Shown here in pieces: positions 41,921 to 49,454 of a DNA stretch of 64,000 nt (its first letter is position 1; every line of letters begins with the position of its first letter). This DNA comes from an uncultured Hyphomicrobium sp. (GTDB lineage: Bacteria; Pseudomonadota; Alphaproteobacteria; Rhizobiales; Hyphomicrobiaceae). The position numbers were made by a program, and so were the translations under genes. Location: contig CAKTFJ010000004.1 in assembly GCA_934555825.1 (NCBI GenBank), positions 124,001-188,000 of the forward strand, given 5' to 3'. The notes under the pieces were generated by a model. It was not told where the DNA came from, made no database searches, and saw nothing but the letters and a program-made list of their open reading frames with translations.

Positions 41921-42613
41921 TCAGTCCGCTTTCACATTTGAGGACGTTGTCCAATCCGCCGCGTGCATGGAGATGGTGCCTTCATTGAAGGCGCGTGCGT
42001 CGTAGAAGGGCAGCGTGCGCTCGAACGTCACCGAGACCGCATCCTCGGCCTCCGCGATGCCGAGCACGCCACGGTCCTCCGCCTGCCTTACGGTGAGCGT
42101 GAAGGTATAGGGGCCGGGCTCGCGGATGATCTGCTCGGGCTTTTCGCCGTCGCCGCGGGTGTAGAACAGCACCTGCTCCGTTCGGCTCGTGCGGCCTGCG
42201 AGCGGAAGGGGCGCGAAGCTCGCATACGCCCGCGTGCGCGTGCGCTCCATGGACCAGACGCCAAGCTCGGCCGCATAAAAATGTTTCGTCTGCTTCGTGC
42301 GCGGATCTGTGACGGCGAGGTCGAGATCCAGCACCGTGCCCGTGCGTGCGCCCTCGTTCGACAGCGTAACCGGGATCGAGATCATCTCGAAGTTGGTGTT
42401 TTGATACGGTGCAGCATAGGAAATGACGCGGGGCACAAAAACCTGGACATCCGCCGTCTTGAGCGAGCTTTCCCACAGGCTGTAGCCGGAGAACAGCACC
42501 GCGACGCCCGACAAGATCGTCGCTCCGAGGCCGCCGTTCGAGACGTGGCGCGCCGTGTCGGTAGCGATTTCCGTGGCGTCGTGCGTGGCGTCGCGTGGCT
42601 TGAAAATTTTCAT
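41921..42613 (-). CDS. hypothetical single-pass membrane protein
   Basis: I do not recognise this 230-residue protein. One hydrophobic stretch (about residues 30-48, 'GATILSGVAVLFSGYSLWES') would anchor a C-terminal part of about 175 residues, which is beta-rich with an immunoglobulin-like pattern ('EMISIPVTLSNEGARTGTVLDL', abridged; 'PGPYTFTLTVRQ'). The anchor orientation suggests an extracytoplasmic beta-sandwich domain. The ATG at 42613 is followed at once by a charged N-terminus. It stands alone between the carboxypeptidase and the divergent CoA-transferase gene. Confidence 0.75.
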   Translation of the reverse strand: MKIFKPRDATHDATEIATDTARHVSNGGLGATILSGVAVLFSGYSLWESSLKTADVQVFVPRVISYAAPYQNTNFEMISIPVTLSNEGARTGTVLDLDLAVTDPRTKQTKHFYAAELGVWSMERTRTRAYASFAPLPLAGRTSRTEQVLFYTRGDGEKPEQIIREPGPYTFTLTVRQAEDRGVLGIAEAEDAVSVTFERTLPFYDARAFNEGTISMHAADWTTSSNVKAD

Positions 42614-42779
42614 CGTGCTTCCCCCAATCCCCTAGGCTCCCGCGCGGACGCAAATGTCCGTTCAATTCCGGCGAAGGTGTGGCTCTGCCGATGTCTGAAC
42701 GCTTCTGCCGTGGTTAAGGAAGGGTGGGTAGGCCGATCCAACCCCTTGGAGTAGGACGATCCGCGGCGGGTTCGTGGCA

Positions 42780-42809
42780 TTGCGGAGAGGCTAGGCACTC
42801 TCGTATACC
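42780..42809 (+). promoter_or_regulatory. candidate promoter of the CoA-transferase gene
   Basis: TTGCGG (42780-42785), 18 bases, TATACC (42804-42809). A second TTATAA lies at 42817-42822. Either could drive the CoA-transferase gene; the match is modest. Confidence 0.3.
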
Positions 42810-42906
42810 GAGCGCCTTATAAACACGCATGGCCTCGGCACGTCCTCCGATCGGCGATCCGGCGGAAGACGTAAGAAACGCGGCCGCTCCCGGGGAAACA
42901 ACGCTC

Positions 42907-44847
42907 ATGCAAAACAGCAAGGTCATGACGGCCGACGAGGCCATCGCGCGGATCAAGGACGACGACGTCATCGCGACGACGGGCTTCGTCCAGAGCTGCA
43001 TCCCGGAGATGCTGCATGCCGCGCTCGAAAAGCGCTTCGTCGAGACCAGGGCGCCGCGTGACCTCACGCTCATCATGTGCGCGGGCGCTGGCGACAGCAA
43101 AGGGCTCGGTACCGGCCGCCTCCATCACGAAGGGCTCTTGAAGCGCGTCATCGCCGCCAACTTCGGCCGCATGCCGAAAGTTGCCGAGGCCGCACAGAAC
43201 AACAAGATCCAGGGCTACAACCTGCCCCAGGGCGTGATCTCGAAGCTCTACCGGAGCTGCGCTTCCGGCAGCCCCGGCCTGTTCACGAAAGTCGGCCTGC
43301 ACACCTACGTCGATCCTCGCTTCGGCGGCGGCAAGGTCAACACCGTCACGCGCGAAGACCTGGTCAAGCTGCTCGAAGTCGAAGGGCAGGAGTGGCTGTT
43401 CTACAAGGCGACACCGATCAACGTCGCACTCATCCGCGCAACCAGCGCCGATCCGCTCGGCAACCTCAGCATGGAAAAAGAGTGTCTGACGCTCGACGTG
43501 CTGGCGCAGGCGATGGCCGCACACAATAACGGCGGCGTTGTCATCGCGCAGGTCGAGCGCCTCGTCGCAGACGGCTCGATCAAGCCGAAGGACGTGAAGG
43601 TTCCCGGCATCCTCGTCGATTGCGTGGTCGTTGCCGATCCGCCCGAGATGCACCGCATGAACTACGGCGTCATGTACGATCCCGCGCTTGCGGGCGAAGT
43701 GCGCGTGACTGTCGACAACCTGCCGACGATGGCGCTCGACGAGCGCAAGATCATCGCGCGCCGCGCCTCGTTCGAACTGCCGCTCAACGGCGTGATCAAT
43801 CTCGGCGTCGGCGCGCCGGACGGCGTTGCGAACGTGGCCAACGAAGAAAAGGTTACGCCCTATCTCGTCATGACGACGGAAGCGGGTGCGATCGGCGGCG
43901 TGCTGGCGGGCGGATCGAGCTTCGGCTCCTCGGCCAACGCGCACTCGATCATCGACCAGAACCAGATGTTCGACTTCTACCATGGCGGCGGCCTCGACCT
44001 CACATGCCTCGGCATGGCGGAGTGCGACAGCCTCGGCAACGTCAACACGAGCAAGTTCGGCGGTCGCCTCAACGGCTGCGGCGGCTTCATCGACATCTCG
44101 CAGAACGCGCGCGCAGTGGTGTTTGCGGGCACATTTACGGCAGGCGGTCTCAAGATCGCTGTCGAGGACGGTAACCTCAAGATCGTGCAGGAGGGCCGCG
44201 CGCGGAAGTTCGTCAATCATGTTGAACAGGTGACGTTCTCGGGACAGTACGCCGCCGATAAGAGCCAGCCTGTGATCTACGTGACCGAGCGGTGCGTGTT
44301 CCAGCTCACCGATCACGGTCTGGAGCTGATCGAGGTGGCGCCCGGCATCGACATCGAGCGGGACATCCTCGCGCACATGGCCTTCAAGCCGCACATCCAC
44401 AGCCCGATCACTATGAACCCGGCGCTGTTCTCGGAAGGCCCGATGGGTCTGCTTGCCGACCTCATGAACGAGGGCCTCAAGGACCGCATCAGCTACGACG
44501 CGAGCCGCAACCTGCTTTCGATCAATCTTTCGGCCTGGGCTGCGCGCAAGAAGGCGGACGTGGCAGATCTGAAGCGCGCCATCTCAGAGGCCTGCACGGC
44601 CGCGGGCCGCAAGGTCAACGCGGTGGTCAACCAGGATGGATGCCGTATCGCGGAAGACCTCTACGACCAGTACGCCGACATGGTCGCTTACGTGAACAAG
44701 CACCACTACGAGCGCATGGCGCGCTATGCGACGAGCGTCATCACGCGCACGAAGCTGCAGGACGCCTTGCGCCGCCGCGGTCTCGAAACGCGCGTGTACG
44801 ACAGTGCCGAAGCGGCTTACGCGTCGCTCGGACTCGCGGACGCGTAA
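42907..44847 (+). CDS. acyl-CoA:carboxylate CoA-transferase (propionate CoA-transferase-like) with C-terminal extension
   Basis: A 646-residue class I CoA-transferase with both alpha-like and beta-like halves in one chain, as in propionate CoA-transferase and YdiF. The catalytic glutamate is E325 in 'MTTEAGAIGGVLAGG', which forms the glutamyl-CoA thioester; 'GVGAPDGVANVA' is the CoA oxyanion region. About 120 residues at the C-terminus ('RISYDASRNLLSINL', 'VNQDGCRIAEDLYDQY') extend beyond the usual end (about 520 residues) and form a separate alpha/beta domain. Acyl substrates are unknown. The ATG at 42907 has GGGGA upstream; ATG at 42829 adds an unconserved 26 residues with no ribosome-binding site. 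Single gene. Confidence 0.9.
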   Translation: MQNSKVMTADEAIARIKDDDVIATTGFVQSCIPEMLHAALEKRFVETRAPRDLTLIMCAGAGDSKGLGTGRLHHEGLLKRVIAANFGRMPKVAEAAQNNKIQGYNLPQGVISKLYRSCASGSPGLFTKVGLHTYVDPRFGGGKVNTVTREDLVKLLEVEGQEWLFYKATPINVALIRATSADPLGNLSMEKECLTLDVLAQAMAAHNNGGVVIAQVERLVADGSIKPKDVKVPGILVDCVVVADPPEMHRMNYGVMYDPALAGEVRVTVDNLPTMALDERKIIARRASFELPLNGVINLGVGAPDGVANVANEEKVTPYLVMTTEAGAIGGVLAGGSSFGSSANAHSIIDQNQMFDFYHGGGLDLTCLGMAECDSLGNVNTSKFGGRLNGCGGFIDISQNARAVVFAGTFTAGGLKIAVEDGNLKIVQEGRARKFVNHVEQVTFSGQYAADKSQPVIYVTERCVFQLTDHGLELIEVAPGIDIERDILAHMAFKPHIHSPITMNPALFSEGPMGLLADLMNEGLKDRISYDASRNLLSINLSAWAARKKADVADLKRAISEACTAAGRKVNAVVNQDGCRIAEDLYDQYADMVAYVNKHHYERMARYATSVITRTKLQDALRRRGLETRVYDSAEAAYASLGLADA

Positions 44848-44860
44848 CGGGAGCGCCCTT

Positions 44861-45229
44861 TCAAGCCGCGAACAGGTCGAAGCCGGCGAAACGCAAGAGC
44901 TCGTACGCACACCACACGATGATGAAGACCGCGAAGGTCGTGGCCGTCGTGTGGGCGTACGCGCGTGTCAGCAAAGGCTGCCGGCCATGGATGCTGACCG
45001 CGATTGCCGGGGCAACGACAGCGGCCACGACAGGCAAGGACCAAGGTGTGGGAAGCGTTGTGATGGCAACGAAGGCCGCGACGTAGGCGACGAAGTACGC
45101 CACGACGTGCCTTACGAAGGGCGGACGTCCAGATGGATCTCCGAGAAACCAGATCCTGAAGTTCACCGCCGCGGCGGTGACGACCGCGGCGGCGAGCATC
45201 CAGGCCAACGTCAATTGCCATTGATCCAT
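44861..45229 (-). CDS. hypothetical four-helix membrane protein
   Basis: A 122-residue protein with about four hydrophobic segments and few charges between them; no family recognised. Loop motif 'NFRIWFLGDPSGRPPFVRH' after the first helix and 'SIHGRQPLLTRAYAHT' before the last are the only conserved-looking parts. It should sit in the inner membrane. The ATG at 45229 is preceded by GGAGAA at an acceptable distance. Convergent with the CoA-transferase gene (13 bp gap). Confidence 0.7.
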   Translation of the reverse strand: MDQWQLTLAWMLAAAVVTAAAVNFRIWFLGDPSGRPPFVRHVVAYFVAYVAAFVAITTLPTPWSLPVVAAVVAPAIAVSIHGRQPLLTRAYAHTTATTFAVFIIVWCAYELLRFAGFDLFAA

Positions 45230-45315
45230 CGGCTGCGTTTCTCCAGGACACTCCACTTGTCCGGCAGCTTAGCGACGAAGACCGCCGTCGCAATAGTAAG
45301 TTGGCGGAACGTTCG

Positions 45316-46701
45316 TCAGACGATCTGAGATGCGGCGTCGGGGCTGCCGAGCGCGTCTTTCAGGATGGCGAGCGCGCGCGCGAGTTGCGCCTGGCTGCGC
45401 GCAGCCCCCAGCGCAAGGCGGATCGCGTTCGGCGGAGCGGCATCCGTCGCGAAGGCATCCGCTGTGACGACGGCAAGGCCGCGTCCACCCAGATGCGCCA
45501 CGAAGCGCGGCGCAGGCCAACGGTCCGGCAAGCCGAGCCAGACATGCAATGCGGCCGGATGAGCAGCCGCGTCGTGTCCTTGAAGCGCGTTTCGCGCCAA
45601 CGTTTGACGGGCGGCGGCTTCCACCCGAACGGCGTCGATGAGGTCGCTTGCCGTGCCGTCGCGCATCCACTTGGCGGCGATTGCGGCCATCAGCGGAGAG
45701 GACATCTGCACCACCGCGCGCAGAAGCGCTGCGCAGCGCGCGGTGGCCGCCGCGTCCGGCGTGACGACGAGCGACGTGCGCAGGCCGGGCGCGATGGCTT
45801 TCGACAGGCTTGCCGCAAAGTAACTGCGCTCCGGAACGAAGGATGCGACGGGTGGCAGACCCGGCGCGAGGAAGGTATAGGGATCGTCCTCGATCAGGAC
45901 GAGGCCGCGCTTGCGCACGACGGTGGCGATGCGTTCGCGCCGCTCGGCGCTCATCGTCGCCGTCGTCGGGTTCTGCATAGTAGGCGTCAGATAGACGATC
46001 TTGGCAGCTCCGCCGCGTGTCGCGCGGTCGAGCGCAGCCGGGATCATTCCCTCGCCGTCCATCTCGACGCCCACCAGCACCACCCCGAGCGCCGCTGCCG
46101 CCGCCTTGAACCCTGGATAGGTCAGCTTTTCGGTGAGGATCGTATCGCCCGGTACGGCGTGCGCGAGAAGGAGCGCGAACAGAGCGGGCTGCGTGCCCGG
46201 CGACAGGATCAGGCGGTCCGGTGTCAGCCCCGCTGCGAGATCCGGCACCATGCCGCCAAGCCATTCGGCTGCAGCCTTCCGCTCCGTGCCGGTGCCGCCG
46301 GGCTGCTGATACGTGAGATAGGGCGCGAGGCCGGTCTCGGCGCGTACATCGGCAAGGGCGCGCGCTAAGCGCCCGTCGAGATCGGCATCCGCCGGCTGGG
46401 GCGGGAGGTTCATGGAGAGATCGATGCCCGGCATGGCGGACGCCCTGAGACCGCTTGCGGGCTGCGGCTTGACGAACGTGCCGCGCCCCACGGTCGCGTC
46501 GGTAAGGCCTTGGCGGCGCGCTTCGGCATAGGCGCGCGTCACTGTCGTGAGATCGACACCGAGCGCGCTCGCCAGTGCGCGGTGTGTCGGCAGCGTCTGC
46601 CCGGGCCGGAGACGTCCTTCCTCGATCGCCTCGGCAAGGGCGTTGACGATGCGCTGAAACACCGGCCCCTGCCGGCTTAAAATTGTATGCGTCCAATCCA
46701 T
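45316..46701 (-). CDS. MocR-type regulator (GntR HTH fused to aminotransferase-like domain)
   Basis: A 461-residue MocR/PdxR-family regulator. Residues 1-78 are a GntR winged helix ('ALAEAIEEGRLRPGQTLPTHRALASALGVDLTTVTRAY', abridged), and residues 90-455 are a fold type I aminotransferase domain with the PLP lysine at K301 ('SYFAASLSKAIAPGLR') and 'YLTPTMQNPT'. Such proteins sense PLP or amino compounds and usually control a divergent gene. Its ATG lies inside the candidate operator at 46682-46740, so autoregulation is likely. The divergent DUF983 gene or the exporter beyond it are candidate targets. The mRNA may be leaderless: TTGTAT-N17-TATGAC places the transcript start at the ATG. Confidence 0.93.
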   Translation of the reverse strand: MDWTHTILSRQGPVFQRIVNALAEAIEEGRLRPGQTLPTHRALASALGVDLTTVTRAYAEARRQGLTDATVGRGTFVKPQPASGLRASAMPGIDLSMNLPPQPADADLDGRLARALADVRAETGLAPYLTYQQPGGTGTERKAAAEWLGGMVPDLAAGLTPDRLILSPGTQPALFALLLAHAVPGDTILTEKLTYPGFKAAAAALGVVLVGVEMDGEGMIPAALDRATRGGAAKIVYLTPTMQNPTTATMSAERRERIATVVRKRGLVLIEDDPYTFLAPGLPPVASFVPERSYFAASLSKAIAPGLRTSLVVTPDAAATARCAALLRAVVQMSSPLMAAIAAKWMRDGTASDLIDAVRVEAAARQTLARNALQGHDAAAHPAALHVWLGLPDRWPAPRFVAHLGGRGLAVVTADAFATDAAPPNAIRLALGAARSQAQLARALAILKDALGSPDAASQIV

Positions 46702-46740
46702 ACAAATAGGTCATATCGCGCATTGCTGATCCATACAATG
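46682..46740. promoter_or_regulatory. probable MocR operator and leaderless promoter
   Basis: Direct repeats ATCCATACAA begin at 46696 and 46729, 33 bp apart start to start (about three helical turns), and a third CATACAA copy lies in inverted orientation at 46689-46683. On the minus strand TTGTAT (46738-46733), 17 bases, TATGAC (46715-46710) is a promoter whose start would fall at the MocR ATG. Spaced direct repeats of this kind are what GabR, a MocR protein, binds. Confidence 0.65.
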
Positions 46741-46794
46741 CGTTTTATGCCTCTCCTCAACGAAGCGCTAAACGCCCATCGCAGGAGGATCGCA

Positions 46795-47205
46795 ATGACT
46801 GAGGTTCAGGACGAGCCCACCGTTTCGCAGGCTCTCATCAATGGCGTGCGGTGCACGTGTCCGAACTGCGGCGAAGGGAAACTCTTCCGGCGCTTTCTGA
46901 AAGTCACGGAGACGTGCTCCGTCTGCGGCGAGGCGCTCCATCACCATCGCGCCGACGACATGCCGGCCTATATCGTGATGTCCATCGTCGGACACATCGT
47001 TATCGCGCTCGTGTTCTGGGTCGAGTTCCGTATCGGCGGATGGCCGACGTCGCTGCACCTCGCGTTGTGGCTGCCGCTGACCGTTATCCTCTCTCTGGCC
47101 TTGCTGCAGCCGGTGAAGGGGTTCATCGTCGCGCTTCAATGGTCGTTCCGGATGCACGGATTCAGCGCGAGCCGTCCTCCGCGGCGCGTGGAAGCGACGA
47201 ACTGA
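46795..47205 (+). CDS. DUF983 domain-containing protein
   Basis: A 136-residue protein with two Cys pairs near the N-terminus ('CTCPNCGEGKLF' and 'CSVCGEALHHHRADDMPAY'), a probable zinc ribbon, followed by two membrane helices (about 62-85 and 92-115). This is the DUF983 architecture; the function is unknown. The ATG at 46795 has an ideal AGGAGG seven bases upstream, so the longer upstream reading is not used. It is divergent from the MocR gene and may be under its control, though family members in other genomes are neighbours of many unrelated genes. Confidence 0.87.
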   Translation: MTEVQDEPTVSQALINGVRCTCPNCGEGKLFRRFLKVTETCSVCGEALHHHRADDMPAYIVMSIVGHIVIALVFWVEFRIGGWPTSLHLALWLPLTVILSLALLQPVKGFIVALQWSFRMHGFSASRPPRRVEATN

Positions 47206-47284
47206 CGGGCGCTGGCAACGTCGCTCGGCGTCGCGAGCAACAGGTCCGCCGAACGGGCAACCTTTCGAGAAGAGCGTCACGGCC

Positions 47285-48193
47285 TTGAGCCCTTCCTCCT
47301 CCGCATTGCCGCTCTCTCATGCTCTCCTGGCACTCGCGGTCACGGCCGTATGGGGGACGAACTTCGTCGTCATCCATATCGGCCTCGATCAACTTCCGCC
47401 TCTGCTCTTCGCTGCGCTCAGGTTTCTCGGCGCGCTTCTGCCGGCCGCGCTTTTGCTGAAGTGGCCACGTGGCGTGCCTTGGCGGAATCTTGCCGCCTAT
47501 GGCGTGCTCGTCGGCGCCGGGCAATTCGGCCTGCTCTACATCGCAATGAACGGGCACATCACACCGGGGCTTGCCTCGCTCGTGGTGCAGACGCAGGTGT
47601 TCTTCACGATCGCGATGGCGGCAGCGTTCAACGGGGAACGATTGCACCAGCGGCAGATGCTGGCGCTGCTGATCACTCTCGTAGGGGTCGGCGTCATCCT
47701 CATGCACACAGATGGCGCAACGACGCCGCTCGGCCTCACGCTTGTGCTTGCGGCCGCGGCCTCTTGGGCGGCGAGCAACATCGTGGTTCGTGCCACGCCC
47801 ACAGCCGACATGCTGGCTTACGTCGTGTGGGCGAGCCTGTTCGCCGTGCCACCTCTTTTCGCCCTCTCGCTCGCATTCGAGGGATGGCCTGCGATCCGCG
47901 ACGGGCTTGCGAGCGCGGACACTGTCACGTGGGCGGCCGTTGCTTGGCAGGCCCTCGGCAACACCCTGTTCGGCTATGCGGCGTGGAGCTGGCTGCTGGC
48001 GCGCCACCCCGTCGCCAACGTCGCGCCGATGGCGCTGATGGTGCCGGTGTTCGGCATCGCCGCTTCGGCGCTTTGGCTCGGCGAGCCTTTGCAGACCTGG
48101 AAACTGGTTGCGGCAGCATTGGTGATGGCAGGCCTCGCGCTCAATTTGCTATGGCCCCGCATCGCGGCTGCGACGCGATCCCGGAATTCGTAA
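47285..48193 (+). CDS. EamA/DMT family transporter
   Basis: A 302-residue drug/metabolite transporter with ten predicted membrane helices in two EamA repeats. The opening 'ALAVTAVWGTNFVVIHIGL' and the second-half 'ALGNTLFGYAAWSWLLARHP' are typical of YdcZ/RhaT-like exporters of amino acids or metabolites (RhtA-type). It is placed in the inner membrane, and the substrate is unknown. The start is TTG at 47285, as no in-frame ATG lies close; the weak ribosome-binding site leaves the exact start open. It follows DUF983 by 79 bp, in a possible operon. Both would be natural targets of the MocR regulator. Confidence 0.88.
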   Translation: MSPSSSALPLSHALLALAVTAVWGTNFVVIHIGLDQLPPLLFAALRFLGALLPAALLLKWPRGVPWRNLAAYGVLVGAGQFGLLYIAMNGHITPGLASLVVQTQVFFTIAMAAAFNGERLHQRQMLALLITLVGVGVILMHTDGATTPLGLTLVLAAAASWAASNIVVRATPTADMLAYVVWASLFAVPPLFALSLAFEGWPAIRDGLASADTVTWAAVAWQALGNTLFGYAAWSWLLARHPVANVAPMALMVPVFGIAASALWLGEPLQTWKLVAAALVMAGLALNLLWPRIAAATRSRNS

Positions 48194-48203
48194 GTCTCTG
48201 GAC

Positions 48204-48235
48204 TTGACCTTCCGCAATTAGAACATATAGAGAAC
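48204..48235 (+). promoter_or_regulatory. LexA-controlled promoter (SOS box) of the radical SAM/UdgX operon
   Basis: TTGACC (48204-48209), 16 bases, TATAGA (48226-48231) form a good sigma-70-type promoter. GAAC at 48221-48224 and GAAC at 48232-48235 with exactly 7 bases between form the alphaproteobacterial LexA site (GTTC-N7-GTTC on the other strand), covering the -10 region. LexA bound here would block transcription until DNA damage. Confidence 0.85.
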
Positions 48236-48251
48236 ATTCATGGAGGTCTCC

Positions 48252-49454
48252 ATGGAGCTTCTCGATAAACTCGCGATCCTCGCAGACGCCGCGAAATACG
48301 ATGCATCCTGCGCGTCATCCGGCGGGGCAAAGCGCAAAGCCTCGGCGGACGGGCTCGGCTCGACCACGGGCGCCGGCATTTGCCACGCCTATACGCCGGA
48401 CGGGCGCTGCGTCTCGCTGCTCAAGATCCTGCTGACGAACTATTGCTTGTTCGATTGCGCCTACTGCATCAATCGCCGTTCATCGAACGTGCCTCGCGCG
48501 CGTTTTTCGGTGGATGAGGTCGTGGGGCTGACGCTCTCGTTCTACAAGCGCAACATGATCGAGGGGCTGTTCCTCTCTTCCGGCATCATCCGCTCGGCCG
48601 ACCACACGATGGAACAGCTCATGCGCGTGGCGAAGACGCTGCGCGTGACGCACGGGTTTGCCGGATACATCCATCTCAAGACCATTCCCGAAGCGAGCCC
48701 GTGGCTGATCGAGCAGGCGGGGCTGTGGGCCGACCGGCTGTCGATCAATCTCGAACTGCCGACCGCGGCAGGCCTCACGCGTCTCGCTCCAGAAAAAAGC
48801 GACGCGACGATCCGCTCCGCGATGGGGCAGATGCACGAGCGCATCACGGAGGCGCGCGCCGAGCGACGCCGGTTCTCGCCAGCCGGGCAGAGCACGCAGG
48901 TGATCGTGGGCGCGGACGCGGCGACCGATACCGACATCCTGACGGCAAGCGACGGTCTCTATCGGCGCTTCAAGCTGAGCCGGGTGTACTACTCGGCATT
49001 CAGCCCCATCGATCATGCGAGCGGGCTGCTTCCCCCGCAGGCGCCACCGCTCGCGCGCGAGCACCGGCTTTACCAGGCGGACTGGCTGCTCCGGCATTAC
49101 GCGTTCTCGGTCGACGAGATCGTGTCCACGAGCGCCGACGACATGCTCGATCTCGAGATCGATCCGAAGCTTGCGTGGGCTCTGAAAAACCGCGGCTCGT
49201 TTCCCGTGGACGTGAACACCGCGCCGCGGGAGATGCTGCTGCGTGTTCCCGGGCTTGGAACGCGGGCGGTGGACAAGATCGTCGCGGCGCGGCGGCACAC
49301 GCGTCTACGCGCCGACGACGTGCGCCGGCTGACGTCCTCGTTCCGCCGCGTGGCACCGTTTCTGATCACGTCGGATCATCACCCCGGCGCTGCAACCGAC
49401 CGCGCGGACCTGCGTGCGCGCATCACGCCACAAACGCAACTGAGCCTTTTGTGA
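48252..49454 (+). CDS. putative DNA modification/repair radical SAM protein
   Basis: A 400-residue radical SAM enzyme. The cluster motif Cx3Cx2C is at C65, C69 and C72 ('CLFDCAYC'), preceded by 'LLKILLTNYCL'. The core barrel runs to about 300, and the C-terminus (about 317-348) has a helix-hairpin-helix ('DVNTAPREMLLRVPGLGTRAV'-like, abridged) that binds DNA non-specifically. It belongs to a family named for probable DNA modification or repair, related to spore photoproduct lyase, and always found near a DUF4130/UdgX gene, here overlapping it as TGATG. The ATG at 48252 has GGAGG 5 bases upstream and is preferred to 48240. The reaction is not known; the LexA box implies a role in DNA damage. 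Confidence 0.9.
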   Translation: MELLDKLAILADAAKYDASCASSGGAKRKASADGLGSTTGAGICHAYTPDGRCVSLLKILLTNYCLFDCAYCINRRSSNVPRARFSVDEVVGLTLSFYKRNMIEGLFLSSGIIRSADHTMEQLMRVAKTLRVTHGFAGYIHLKTIPEASPWLIEQAGLWADRLSINLELPTAAGLTRLAPEKSDATIRSAMGQMHERITEARAERRRFSPAGQSTQVIVGADAATDTDILTASDGLYRRFKLSRVYYSAFSPIDHASGLLPPQAPPLAREHRLYQADWLLRHYAFSVDEIVSTSADDMLDLEIDPKLAWALKNRGSFPVDVNTAPREMLLRVPGLGTRAVDKIVAARRHTRLRADDVRRLTSSFRRVAPFLITSDHHPGAATDRADLRARITPQTQLSLL

